From the NCBI GenBank assembly GCA_964522665.1, contig CAZFVY010000050.1, positions 1 through 49,531 on the forward strand: a DNA stretch of 49,531 bases, in the 5' to 3' direction. Below are positions 16,865-25,157 of the stretch, one piece after another (within the stretch, counting starts at the first letter, position 1; every line of letters starts with the position of its first letter). A model generated the notes under the pieces. It saw only the letters and a program-made list of their open reading frames with translations. It was not told where the DNA came from and ran no database searches. The translations under genes and the position numbers were made by a program. The stretch comes from CAZFVY01 sp964522665 (GTDB lineage: Bacteria; Verrucomicrobiota; Verrucomicrobiia; Limisphaerales; CAZFVY01).

Positions 16865-17671
16865 GTGCTGCTCGAGACATCCATACGCTTCGCCGGTCGC
16901 TTGGGCGAGAAGGCATGGGCGCAGTGGGACGCATTGCGGCATGCGGCGGCGGTAATCGGGACGGTGTTCGGAGATTGCGTTCGACCGCGCCGCTGGACGC
17001 GACCCGTCTGGCGGGCGCTGGCACGGCAGGTGGTGACGATCGGCATCGGCCCCTTGGGGTTTGTCGCCGCGTTGGCGGGCTTCGCGGGCATCTCAGTCGT
17101 GGTTCAGCTAACGTTCTGGGTGGGGGAAGTCGGGCAAACGCAGGCGCTCGGGCCGCTGTTGGTCACGGTGGTGGCCCGGGAGCTGGCGCCGGCGTTGATC
17201 AATCTTGTGGTGATTGTGCGCAGTGGCAGCGCGATGACCACGGAATTGGGGGTGATGGAGCTGAATGGGGAGGTCCGGGCGATGGAAGAGCAAGGGTGCG
17301 ATCCGTTCTCGCATCTCGTTTTGCCGCGCGTGTTGGGGATGGCCGTGTCCACGTTTTGCCTGACCATCGTATTTATTCTGGTCGCGTTCGTGAGCGGGTA
17401 TCTTTTTGTGGGATGGATGGGGCAGGGCAGCCGCGATTTATTCTTATACGCCGACACACTTTCTCGAGCGCTCCAGGCCAAAGACATTTTCAACATTCTG
17501 GCCAAGAGTATTCTGCCGGCCTTGTACGCCGGCGCCTCCTGCTGCATCGGCGGACTGAGCGTGGGGGGGGCGGTCACAGAAATCCCGCCGGCGACCCAAC
17601 GGGCGCTGACCCGCTCCGTCGCCGGGCTGTTCGTCATCTCCGCGGTGGCATCGCTTTTAACCTACCTGTAA
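16865..17671 (+). CDS. mlaE: MlaE-family ABC transporter permease
   Basis: 268 residues from a GTG at 16865, with an AAGGGG-type ribosome site a few bases upstream. The MlaE pattern is clear: QALGPLLVTVVARELAPALI, VVIVRSGSAMTTELGVME, NGEVRAMEEQGCDP and LPRVLGM, with about five membrane segments. In known systems MlaE is the inner-membrane permease of the MlaFEDB complex that moves phospholipids between inner membrane and periplasm. The N-terminal ~60 residues are an extra amphipathic stretch, common outside Proteobacteria. The MCE partner follows 67 bp later, but no MlaF ATPase gene lies beside it or elsewhere in the window. Confidence 0.9.
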   Translation: MLLETSIRFAGRLGEKAWAQWDALRHAAAVIGTVFGDCVRPRRWTRPVWRALARQVVTIGIGPLGFVAALAGFAGISVVVQLTFWVGEVGQTQALGPLLVTVVARELAPALINLVVIVRSGSAMTTELGVMELNGEVRAMEEQGCDPFSHLVLPRVLGMAVSTFCLTIVFILVAFVSGYLFVGWMGQGSRDLFLYADTLSRALQAKDIFNILAKSILPALYAGASCCIGGLSVGGAVTEIPPATQRALTRSVAGLFVISAVASLLTYL

Positions 17672-17738
17672 TGATGTACCGAACCGTAACCATTCCCCAA
17701 TCGCAACCCGCGCGCGCGGCGGCGTCGAGGACCGACTG

Positions 17739-18707
17739 ATGGCCGAGCGTTTTACTTTCAGGCGGGTGAACGAACTCACCGGCGTGTTCGTGCTCGCGGT
17801 GGTGGCGGTCTTGTTGGCCGCCCTGGTGTGGACGGGTCGCAGCCAGCGGTGGTTCAAGAGCAGCGTGACGCTCCGGATCGTGTTGCCCGAGGACGGAGCG
17901 GCGGGAATTCGACAAGGTTCGGAGGTTTATTTTTTGGGCACGCTGGTCGGGTCGGTCTCCGACGTAATCGTGGCGACGACCGGGCGCATGGAAGCCGAAA
18001 CGCGGATTCGACGTGACTTTTTCCGGTTCGTCCGGGCGGACTCATCGGCGGTCGTCAAAAAGAAATTTGGACTGGCGGGGGACTCGTTCTTCGAGATCAC
18101 CCGCGGCGATGGCAAGCCGCTGTCGGAGAAGAACGCCTCCATCATTTGCAACGAGCAGTTTCAAAGCGCGCTGGAATCGGCCGTCGAGGAGATACGGCGC
18201 GAAACGCTGCTGCTTTTCAAGAGGGCCAACGCGGCGCTAGATATGTGGACCGCCTTGGGCGCGGGCTTAGGCGAGTCACGCGGGAACATCGATCAACTGG
18301 TGGCGCGCCTCAACCGGCTGGCCGCCGGAATCGAGCAAGGCAAAGGCTCCGCCGGCCGGCTCCTCACCGACCCGACGCTGATCGACGACGCGCAAAAATT
18401 GCTGGCCCGCGCCAACGCGACGATGGGCGAGGCGCAAATGGTGGTGACCAACCTCGGCGCCACGGTCCACCAGATACAGAATGGCGCCGCGCGCCTGCCG
18501 GAAATCACCGACGCGGTCGCCAACGAGGCCCGTGACTTGCCCGGGCTAGTCCAGCAAACGCAGACAACCCTGCGGGAGATCGAACGGCTGGCCGAGGCGA
18601 TGCAACGGCACTGGCTGCTTCGTAAGTTGGTGAACCCGACCAATCCTCCGCCGCGCCGGGCGTCCTCCACGGCCGTCGAGCCAATCCAAGGTCGCGCGAA
18701 ACGGTGA
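17739..18707 (+). CDS. mlaD: MlaD-family MCE domain protein
   Basis: 322 residues. One N-terminal membrane anchor (about 12-31, TGVFVLAVVAVLLAALVW) is followed by a single MCE domain (~40-135): LRIVLPEDGAAGIRQGSEVYFLG, TLVGSVSDV, VVKKKFGLAGDSFFEI. A long helical tail (~150-305) is predicted to be periplasmic. MCE proteins of this type form hexameric rings that bind phospholipid and dock on MlaE. The tail is longer than in E. coli MlaD and could bridge part of the periplasm. Downstream of MlaE in the same direction, so probably cotranscribed. Confidence 0.9.
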   Translation: MAERFTFRRVNELTGVFVLAVVAVLLAALVWTGRSQRWFKSSVTLRIVLPEDGAAGIRQGSEVYFLGTLVGSVSDVIVATTGRMEAETRIRRDFFRFVRADSSAVVKKKFGLAGDSFFEITRGDGKPLSEKNASIICNEQFQSALESAVEEIRRETLLLFKRANAALDMWTALGAGLGESRGNIDQLVARLNRLAAGIEQGKGSAGRLLTDPTLIDDAQKLLARANATMGEAQMVVTNLGATVHQIQNGAARLPEITDAVANEARDLPGLVQQTQTTLREIERLAEAMQRHWLLRKLVNPTNPPPRRASSTAVEPIQGRAKR

Positions 18708-18812
18708 GGCGGCCAAATTGATGGGGACATTTCCTCGCTCGCGCCTGGCGACAAAGCCAACTCTCTCGCCAGCCATTGTCTCCTCTCCTGCCACCCAAGC
18801 AGCAGCCGCCCA

Positions 18813-18830
18813 CCGTGGGGCGTATCCCCC
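18813..18830. promoter_or_regulatory. GTGGGGCGTATCCCCC motif upstream of the BON gene
   Basis: CCGTGGGGCGTATCCCCC matches the recurring motif (GTGGGG-N-GT-TT-CCC) and is palindromic (GGGG/CCCC). It lies about 80 bp before the BON-domain protein start in the 201-bp gap after mlaD, where a separate promoter is plausible. Confidence 0.4.
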
Positions 18831-18908
18831 GTAGCTGTCCCGCTATGACTGCCGTAGGTTAGGTAAGCGATCAAAACCAAAAAAGCAGTTAACGAAACAA
18901 TAAGCAGT

Positions 18909-19691
18909 ATGAAATTAAACTTTATCTCCTCCCTAACTCTACTAGGAACGGCCACCGTGCTGTTAACGACCAGCGCGTCCTTGCGCGCCTCTGACACGGA
19001 TGACCGCATCGTGTCCTCCGCCAAGAAATCCTACGTCTTCAAGACTTACCTGAAGAACGATTCCATTAAAGCCGAGTCCGTGAACGGCGCCGTCACCTTG
19101 ACCGGCACCGTCGCCAATTCGTCCCACAAATCCCTTGCTGAAGATACGGTCGAAGGTCTGCCCGGCGTCAAAAGCGTGGACAATCAACTGAAACTGGCGG
19201 GCGAAAGCCCCGCGGAACATTCGGATGGCTGGATCGCGTTCAAGGTGAAGACCGCGCTTTTCTTCCACCGTAACGTCAGCGGCAGCGCGACTCAGGTTTC
19301 GGTGACGGACGGCGTCGTCCTGCTGCGCGGGGAAGCCTCCAGCGTGGCGCAAAAGGAATTGACCACCGAGTACGCCAAAGACATCGACAACGTCAAAGAG
19401 GTCCACAATGAGATGACGATTGTCAAGACTCCGATCAAACCCGACGAAACGGCGGGCGAAAAAATTGATGACGCGTCGATCACCGCCCAGGTCAAATCGG
19501 CGCTGTTATTGCACCGTTCGACGAGCGCGCTGAAAACCAAAGTGGAGACCACGGACGGAGTGGTCACCGTGAGCGGCATCGCTAAGAACGCGGCGGAAAA
19601 GAGCCTGGTCACCAAATTGGTAACGGACATCAACGGCGTGACGGGTGTCGTCAATAACATGACCATCGCCGTGCCGGTGGCGCAGAACTAA
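18909..19691 (+). CDS. Secreted protein with three BON domains (OsmY-like)
   Basis: 260 residues. A signal peptide (MKLNFISSLTLLGTATVLLT ... LRA) leads into three tandem BON domains at about 30-97, 105-175 and 190-258. Each ends in a GV-x-x-V-x-N or EVHNEM strand and contains a VNGAVTLTG, TDGVVLLRG or TDGVVTVSG hairpin. BON domains bind phospholipid surfaces, and OsmY-type proteins are periplasmic and induced by osmotic stress. Its place after the MlaE/MlaD pair and before an lmo0937-type micro-protein fits an envelope-stress group. The ATG is preceded by an A-rich stretch, not a Shine-Dalgarno. Confidence 0.9.
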   Translation: MKLNFISSLTLLGTATVLLTTSASLRASDTDDRIVSSAKKSYVFKTYLKNDSIKAESVNGAVTLTGTVANSSHKSLAEDTVEGLPGVKSVDNQLKLAGESPAEHSDGWIAFKVKTALFFHRNVSGSATQVSVTDGVVLLRGEASSVAQKELTTEYAKDIDNVKEVHNEMTIVKTPIKPDETAGEKIDDASITAQVKSALLLHRSTSALKTKVETTDGVVTVSGIAKNAAEKSLVTKLVTDINGVTGVVNNMTIAVPVAQN

Positions 19692-19707
19692 AGCTATCGA
19701 GCTGGGA

Positions 19708-19734
19708 CGGTTGGCGCCAGCGGGGCGCCAGCCG
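19708..19734. terminator. GC-rich hairpin after the BON gene
   Basis: CGGTTGGCGCC (19708-19718) pairs with GGCGCCAGCCG (19724-19734) with one G-T pair. There is no T-run on the plus strand, so it may be an RNA-stabilising or REP-like stem and not a true terminator. Confidence 0.35.
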
Positions 19735-19766
19735 ACGCCGCTCGTCGAGAAACGAAAGGTCGATTC

Positions 19767-19916
19767 ATGTTGTACACGATTGCGGTAATTTTACTCGTTC
19801 TTTGGCTGCTTGGTCTCGTGAGCAGCTACACCATCGGCGGATTCATTCACATTCTACTGGTGGTCGCGGTAGTAATGATTCTAGTTAGCCTCATTTCCGG
19901 CCGGAGAAGCGTTTGA
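19767..19916 (+). CDS. lmo0937-family membrane micro-protein
   Basis: 49 residues: MLYTIAVILLVLWLLGLVSS, then a short YTIGGFIHILLV turn, a second hydrophobic helix and a basic end GRRSV. This matches the lmo0937 family of two-helix membrane peptides of unknown function. AAAGG eight bases before the ATG is a reasonable ribosome site. It ends 19 bp from the convergent CotH gene. Confidence 0.88.
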   Translation: MLYTIAVILLVLWLLGLVSSYTIGGFIHILLVVAVVMILVSLISGRRSV

Positions 19917-19935
19917 TTGAAATCCCAGACGTCAA

Positions 19936-21630
19936 TTACGGTTCCGCGAGTTGATCGCCGAGGAGGCCTCGCGCGCGGAATTGGCGCGCTAAAACGGCGC
20001 TTCGGTGCGGGAAAAACTCGGTGAGCAGGCGATTGATTTCCGGGAGCCAGTTGTTTTCGACGGAGTAGCGCTCGAAAGGGCCGGTTTTGTACGGCTGGGC
20101 GTCGCGGCGATAAGCGCCCCAGCGGGCGGCTTCGGCGGCCAGCGCCGCGCCGACCTGATCGGCGAGAATCTGGAAGCGCGCCGCGGATGGCGCGGGCGCG
20201 AGCGGGCCGTCCCGAGACAAGAGTCGCTGCGCGCGAGTGGCGAACATTTTCCGGAACGTGGCATTATCGGATAGCTTCTGGAACAAGCGCGGCGGGCAGG
20301 CGTCGTCGTCGAAATCGAGCGTGTTGGCGTCCCGATTTTCGAGGGCGCTTTCGCCGTCCCACACAAGGAACTGAAATCGCCCGCTGGGCGCTCGCGGGCG
20401 AATGGCATACCAGTTGGCCGAGCGGTCCCAGTCACGGTTGCCAGCGTAGAAATTCAAGATCAAATAGTCGGCTAGTTCCGGCAAATCAAGGTAGCGGGAG
20501 GCGGCCTCGTAACTTCGGTCCTCAGCGACCCCGGCGTTGGCCAAAGACATTAGCGTGTTCCAGGCGTCGTCGTCGCCCGCTTCGGTCTTGGCGCCTTTTC
20601 GGACGTCGAATCCGTTGGCGCGGTCGCTCGGGACGGTGGCGAGGAGGTTCGGGCCAGGTTGTTCGCAGAGGTTGTAAACGCCCCAGTAAAGACCGTTGAG
20701 GTAGAGGTGGACAAAGCGGCCGCGAGCGGAAGGATGGCCCATGGCCGACATGCTTTGGCGCATCCATTCGTCACGGAGATAGTTTGCCCGCGCGCGTCCT
20801 TCTCCCTGGCTCGACAACCATGAGTCGTTGTTGCCGGCGCGAAGGACCAAGGCGTCGAAATCCTGCGCGCCGTCCGGACCGAAGAGCGGGCAGCGGAGGC
20901 GATCCGTGCCGTAACGCTTCTTGAAGATAAGGCGAAAGGAGTGTTTCGGCGATTCCGTCGGCTCACGGCTCGTGCCGCCGTGAATGCGGAGGCCGGCGTC
21001 GCATTGAAACGCGAGTCGTCCGTCGGCTTCGAACATTTCCAGTGACGCGCGTCGCTCCCACGCGCCGCCGCGTTCCAAGGGGTGAGAGTAAATCCCGGTC
21101 GCGTCAGAAAAAATATCAGCCGGGCGGGCGACGATGGAAAGCGTGGCGATGGACCGGAGTCCCGCGGCAACCGTCGGGGCGGTCGGCGCGATTTCCTCAC
21201 CGGGCGTCGTCATTCCGTAGTACGCCGGGACCGGTTTTCCATGGAATGCACCCCACGTTTTTGGCAACCCTGCTCCGGTCTGTTTGAGGACGTCCGGCGC
21301 AAATAGAAATGTTCTCGTCCCGGCGCCAGCCAGGTTGGTACCCGATTGGTAGGCGGCCGCGCGCACGATGACGCTCGTGGTGATCTCGATGGGCAGGACG
21401 TAGCGACGGGCGTCGGACGGCCGTGGATCGTCGCCGTTGGTCGTGTAGTAAATCGTCGAGGCTTCGGCCGAGGCGCCCAGCGTGAGGGTGAACGCGGTTT
21501 GACAGTAACCTCCGGGATGATCGAAAATCAATTCACCGGAAGGGACGGGTCGGTTCGCCGCGCGGCCGGTGGGAGCCACCAGCGCGAGGCAGAGCAGCGC
21601 TTGGATACCGACCCAGTTGCGTTCGGTCAT
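19936..21630 (-). CDS. Secreted CotH kinase family protein, last gene of the operon
   Basis: 564 residues from the ATG at 21630, which overlaps the preceding stop as ATGA; a longer start would remove the N-terminal signal peptide. After the signal peptide comes a chitobiase-like/Ig module (~58-110, STIYYTTNGDDPRPSD). The CotH region follows at about 190-470: FVHLYLNGLYWGVYNLCEQP, LPELADYLILNFYAGNRDWDRSANWYAI and FQFLVWDGESALE. CotH proteins have an atypical kinase fold; B. subtilis CotH phosphorylates spore-coat proteins, and the Asp residues in NRDWDR and VWDGE occupy the catalytic region. This protein should act outside the cytoplasm. The target is unknown. Confidence 0.87.
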   Translation of the reverse strand: MTERNWVGIQALLCLALVAPTGRAANRPVPSGELIFDHPGGYCQTAFTLTLGASAEASTIYYTTNGDDPRPSDARRYVLPIEITTSVIVRAAAYQSGTNLAGAGTRTFLFAPDVLKQTGAGLPKTWGAFHGKPVPAYYGMTTPGEEIAPTAPTVAAGLRSIATLSIVARPADIFSDATGIYSHPLERGGAWERRASLEMFEADGRLAFQCDAGLRIHGGTSREPTESPKHSFRLIFKKRYGTDRLRCPLFGPDGAQDFDALVLRAGNNDSWLSSQGEGRARANYLRDEWMRQSMSAMGHPSARGRFVHLYLNGLYWGVYNLCEQPGPNLLATVPSDRANGFDVRKGAKTEAGDDDAWNTLMSLANAGVAEDRSYEAASRYLDLPELADYLILNFYAGNRDWDRSANWYAIRPRAPSGRFQFLVWDGESALENRDANTLDFDDDACPPRLFQKLSDNATFRKMFATRAQRLLSRDGPLAPAPSAARFQILADQVGAALAAEAARWGAYRRDAQPYKTGPFERYSVENNWLPEINRLLTEFFPHRSAVLARQFRARGLLGDQLAEP

Positions 21631-22481
21631 TGGGTCGAACGCGCGCTGGCCGGCAAGGCGTAGAAACCCGCCTCCCTGGCCACCCGTTGTCCATCGTCGC
21701 CGCGAACCCATTCGAGATAGGCCTTGATCTGGTCGGCGTCGGCGGCGGGGCTGCCGTAGCTGTAAACGAAACGCGAGAGGGGATAGAGCTTTCGCGAGAT
21801 GCTCTCCTCGGTTGGCTCCACGGGGGTGGACGAAAAAACTCGCTTGATGCTTAAGATTTTAACTCCCGGCGCCAAGGCAAACGGGCCGATGCCAATGCCA
21901 TTGGGGTCGGCGGCGATGTTCTTGAAAATGTCCGGGGCGGAGAGCAAATGAACTGAGCTGGAGAATCCTTTGCCGCTGAGCGCTTCTTCGTTGAACAATT
22001 CGCCGCAGACGGAGTTGGTGGCCAGCGCATAGGCCGAAATGGGCTGGTCCTTGCCGCCGTCCAGGGTCTTCCAGTTTTGCGTCTGGCCCTGGAAAACGCC
22101 GGCCAGCTCGTCGTAGTTGACGATCGTGACGGGATTGCTGGGGTTGACGTAAACGGCCAACCCGCTGACCGCGACCTTGAGTTCGGCGGGCCGCCGGCCA
22201 TACGCCGCCTCACAAGCCTGGCGCTCCTTGTAGCGAATGCCGCGCGAGACCAGAATGAGGTCGGCTTGCTTACTCGCCAGCGTGGCGAACGCGGTCGTCG
22301 TAACGTCGCCCGTAACGTGGATCGCCGCGCCGGGATGTTTTGCCGTGTAGGCCTCGGCCCATTTCTGACTGAGATCCAGCAGGGTGTCGGAGACCTTGAC
22401 GGTCAGAGTTTGGCCGGAGGCGGGCGGCGAGGGCAGGATGGCCGCGGTGAGCGCGAGGAGGGCGGCGAGCGTTTTTCTCAT
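21627..22481 (-). CDS. PstS-like phosphate/anion-binding periplasmic protein
   Basis: 284 residues from the ATG at 22481 (MRKTLAALLALTAAILPSPP signal peptide). The body follows the PBP-like fold of PstS: SDTLLDLSQKWAEAY, HVTGDVTTTAFATLAS, ADLILVSRGI, LAVYVNPSNPV and YDELAGVFQGQTQNWKTLDG, where PstS usually has SR and GIxWxD segments. It is likely to bind phosphate or another oxyanion in the periplasm. No pstC/A/B transporter genes are nearby, so it may be a sensor or accessory protein and not an uptake component. It overlaps the downstream CotH gene by 4 nt and follows the glycosidase gene by 14 nt. Confidence 0.8.
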   Translation of the reverse strand: MRKTLAALLALTAAILPSPPASGQTLTVKVSDTLLDLSQKWAEAYTAKHPGAAIHVTGDVTTTAFATLASKQADLILVSRGIRYKERQACEAAYGRRPAELKVAVSGLAVYVNPSNPVTIVNYDELAGVFQGQTQNWKTLDGGKDQPISAYALATNSVCGELFNEEALSGKGFSSSVHLLSAPDIFKNIAADPNGIGIGPFALAPGVKILSIKRVFSSTPVEPTEESISRKLYPLSRFVYSYGSPAADADQIKAYLEWVRGDDGQRVAREAGFYALPASARSTQ

Positions 22482-22495
22482 GGGACTGGAAGGAG

Positions 22496-24466
22496 CTATT
22501 TTACCAGGCGATAGAATTGGGCGGGGCCGGCGGCAGCGTTGGTGATGGCGAACGGGCTGCCGTTGATCGAGCCGGCCACGTTTGACCAGGGACCGCTGAC
22601 GGCAGGCGCTTGCTGGAGCGAGTAGCCGCCCGGAGTCCAACTCAGAACAAGGGAACCGTTAGCCCAGGCCGCGGTCAGGGTCGCGTTCCGCGGGTAAGGC
22701 GCCGTGATCGCCGCCGCAAGGCCGAACGTAATATCGGGGCTGCCAGGATTGTAATTATGCACCTCGACGGCCAGTACGTTGTCGCCCGCCACAAGGTTGG
22801 ACGTGACCACGGAACCCGAAACGGAGAATACGTCAGGGCAGGTGGCATCACCGCCGCACGGGTATCCGTCCGCGAGCGTGGAGTTCACAATGGCGGTCGA
22901 GGGCATCCGCAGGCGGTAAATTTCCGCGCCGTTGAGATAGAATACGGCGCCATCGTCAATGTAATCCTGCAACTGGAGGACCGCGCCCGCCGGGCTGCCA
23001 GTGAAACTGAAGCGCGTGCGAAAATAGTAAGTGGGGTAAGGGTAGCCGTCCGAGGCCAGGGGCAGCTCCGTGCCAAGCCCGGGGATGTTGGAATTGGGGC
23101 CGCGGTTGTCCGCCCATAACAGCCCCGGACCGGTAGTTTCCCACGCCGAATCGTTGTAGGTGGCGGCGGTCCAATTGACGCCATCCAGATTATTCGTCGT
23201 GTTGATCCAAACGTTGGTGAAATCAAAAAGCACGTTCGTGGTCACGTAGTTGGTCGTCGTGAACAATAGGGTCGGCGAAGTGTAGGTGTTTGTGCCGACG
23301 CTCGAGAGCGCGGCGAAGTAGTAATCGGTGGCCGGCGTAAGGTTGGTCAGAAGAACCGAATGGCTGGCCGTGGGCGTGGAATTCGAAGCGGTGAGAAGGC
23401 TTAGGCTGGAGTTGGTCCCATATTTCAACTGCGTCGTCGCGGCGCTGGTGGTGGTCCACTTGATAATGGCGGAAGTGTCGTCCGGCAAGACGGAAATATT
23501 TGTGAAAAACCCCGGCACGGGCTTGGCATAGATGCCGAAATGCGCGCCGACCGTTCGCTCACGCCCGGAGGCGGGCGACGCGCTATCGCGGTTGAGCGGC
23601 TTCGGCGCGCCGGTGGTGTCTTGGATCACCATGCACGAAGAACCGCCGCCGTCCATGTTCGCCCCGTCCGAAGCCCCGGCGAGTTGGAGCCAGGCGGCCG
23701 TTTCCCAGTCGTACGCGCCGTCGCTGTAGCCACCCTGACGGCCATCGATGACGAGCAGAAACAGGTAGTGGCGGTCCTGCGAGAGGCCAAACGCGGTGCG
23801 GGGTTCCAAATCGTGAAGACCGCCCGTGCCGAGGTAGCTCCGGCCGACGTTCACACCTTGATAGAGGATGGTATAGATGCCGGCAACCGCGGTGTTAATG
23901 CCCGCGGTGGAGGCGGGCGGCCAATTGGTTGCGATAAAGGTGGCGGAGTTGCTGCTCGTAAACATGAACGCCGAGCTTTCATCCGCGCTGGATTGAGGCG
24001 AAACGAGCGTGCCGGCGCTGATGAACAAGCCGGCGATATTGAAACTTGTGCCTTCGGGCAAGAGATAGTCCGGCGAATCGGTCGAGTGAAACTGATAAAA
24101 CTGGTTGGCGTTCACGGCCACTTGCAGGCCGTGGAGCTTGAGGAAGTTGGTGGTGGTGTAGCCGGCGGATTCCGTGTAATCGGCGACGTAGGAGGAATAA
24201 CGGGGTGACGTAAAAAACGTGACGTCCGGATCGGTCAGGTCCACCCGCAGGCAATACACGGCCTGTAGCTCCGAAAACCCGCCGTTGCCGGGGGTGTTCT
24301 TACCGGCCGCGTAATCCACCCCCTTAAAAATTGGCGTCCACGGGTTCAAGACAGTCGAGGCGGGGAGGTTCGCCGCGGCGAATAAGGCGACCGCGAGGGC
24401 GAGCCAGAACGCGCGCCAGGTGACCGGTCGGGAGCTACCTCGACGCCGGCGGGATTCGTGTGCCAC
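22496..24466 (-). CDS. Phosphodiester glycosidase with fibronectin-like and C-terminal F-Y-R modules
   Basis: 656 residues from a GTG at 24466, just after the upstream stop; ATGs at 24514 and 24553 are in frame but give an unusually long leader. Signal peptide core: WLALAVALFAAANLPA. The NAGPA/phosphodiester glycosidase domain spans about 40-330 and ends with RTAFGLSQDRHYLFLLVIDG and ASDGANMDGGGSSCM. The usual NGG/NGD motif is altered to AVNANQFY. A fibronectin-type domain, a jelly-roll region (VNWTAATYNDSAWETTGPG, DDGAVFYLNGAEIYR) and an F-Y-R terminal module follow. The family hydrolyses sugar-1-phosphodiesters, as when GlcNAc is removed from mannose-6-phosphate in animals. It is the longest of three such proteins in the operon. 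Confidence 0.87.
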   Translation of the reverse strand: MAHESRRRRGSSRPVTWRAFWLALAVALFAAANLPASTVLNPWTPIFKGVDYAAGKNTPGNGGFSELQAVYCLRVDLTDPDVTFFTSPRYSSYVADYTESAGYTTTNFLKLHGLQVAVNANQFYQFHSTDSPDYLLPEGTSFNIAGLFISAGTLVSPQSSADESSAFMFTSSNSATFIATNWPPASTAGINTAVAGIYTILYQGVNVGRSYLGTGGLHDLEPRTAFGLSQDRHYLFLLVIDGRQGGYSDGAYDWETAAWLQLAGASDGANMDGGGSSCMVIQDTTGAPKPLNRDSASPASGRERTVGAHFGIYAKPVPGFFTNISVLPDDTSAIIKWTTTSAATTQLKYGTNSSLSLLTASNSTPTASHSVLLTNLTPATDYYFAALSSVGTNTYTSPTLLFTTTNYVTTNVLFDFTNVWINTTNNLDGVNWTAATYNDSAWETTGPGLLWADNRGPNSNIPGLGTELPLASDGYPYPTYYFRTRFSFTGSPAGAVLQLQDYIDDGAVFYLNGAEIYRLRMPSTAIVNSTLADGYPCGGDATCPDVFSVSGSVVTSNLVAGDNVLAVEVHNYNPGSPDITFGLAAAITAPYPRNATLTAAWANGSLVLSWTPGGYSLQQAPAVSGPWSNVAGSINGSPFAITNAAAGPAQFYRLVK

Positions 24467-24482
24467 CGCCGGGAAATTCAAG

Positions 24483-25157
24483 TTATTTAGCGCTGTACTG
24501 ATAATCATAGCCATTAATAGGGTCTTGGGTGTAGGCGGCATTATATCCGTCAAAATAGATTGGAGTAAAGCTCACGTGGCCATCGACAAAACCAACGACG
24601 CTTTTGGCGTCGGAGTAGAACGGCGCGTTCTGTCGGCCCGTCCGGCTTTCGTGCCACGAAAGCGGCGCGTGCGCGGTCCATTCCATCACGAGCAGGGTTC
24701 GTTCGGGGCGCTTCACGGCGGCCAACGGCAGGCCGCTGATATTCGGCATGCCCGGCAGGGTCACGCCGTTGAACACGTAGCTGGAGTAGTCAAAGTGAGG
24801 GTTCCGGTGAAACGGGGTTGGACTGGAATAACCGCGATCCTCCGGGCACGCGAACAAAGTGTCCTGGGCCGACGATTCGCCGCGCAGTCCGGCGTAGGAT
24901 TTGACCATCTCTTTATACCACCACCAGATGTCGCGATGGTCGCTCGGGTCGCCGGCCGGGAGGGATTGGCGATGATCGTTGGCGTAGTCGAGAATCGCGC
25001 GGCTTACGCGCGCGAGGTTGCCGGCGCAGGTGGTCCGCCGGGAATTCGCGCGCATCCGGGAAAATTGCGTCACGAGGAGCGTCCCGAGCACGCTCAGGCA
25101 GGCCACGAGAACGAGCAGGTCGGTGAGCGTAAAAGCTCGGAGCCGGTGGTTCTTCAC
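24483..25157 (-). CDS. Prepilin-like protein with atypical leader
   Basis: 224 residues. The N-terminus MKNHRLRAFTLTDLLVLVAC resembles a type IV/II prepilin leader, but Ala replaces the usual Gly before Phe, and Thr-Asp replaces Ile-Glu at positions 4-5. Processing by prepilin peptidase is therefore questionable. The rest is like the large verrucomicrobial/planctomycetal DUF1559-type group, with a TTCAGNLARVSRAILDYAND helix, a CPEDRGY motif and FVDGHVSF near the end. It overlaps the preceding gene by 4 nt and is followed after 16 nt by the glycosidase. Its role is probably as a surface or periplasmic pilin-like subunit; function is unknown. Confidence 0.8.
   Translation of the reverse strand: MKNHRLRAFTLTDLLVLVACLSVLGTLLVTQFSRMRANSRRTTCAGNLARVSRAILDYANDHRQSLPAGDPSDHRDIWWWYKEMVKSYAGLRGESSAQDTLFACPEDRGYSSPTPFHRNPHFDYSSYVFNGVTLPGMPNISGLPLAAVKRPERTLLVMEWTAHAPLSWHESRTGRQNAPFYSDAKSVVGFVDGHVSFTPIYFDGYNAAYTQDPINGYDYQYSAK

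Noticed and set aside
18720..18905. Hydrophobic minus-strand segment LLIVSLTAFLVLIAYLTYGS between mlaD and the BON gene
   Set aside because: It looks like a micro-protein membrane helix, but no usable start codon or ribosome site lies before it and the frame runs on into sequence antisense to mlaD.
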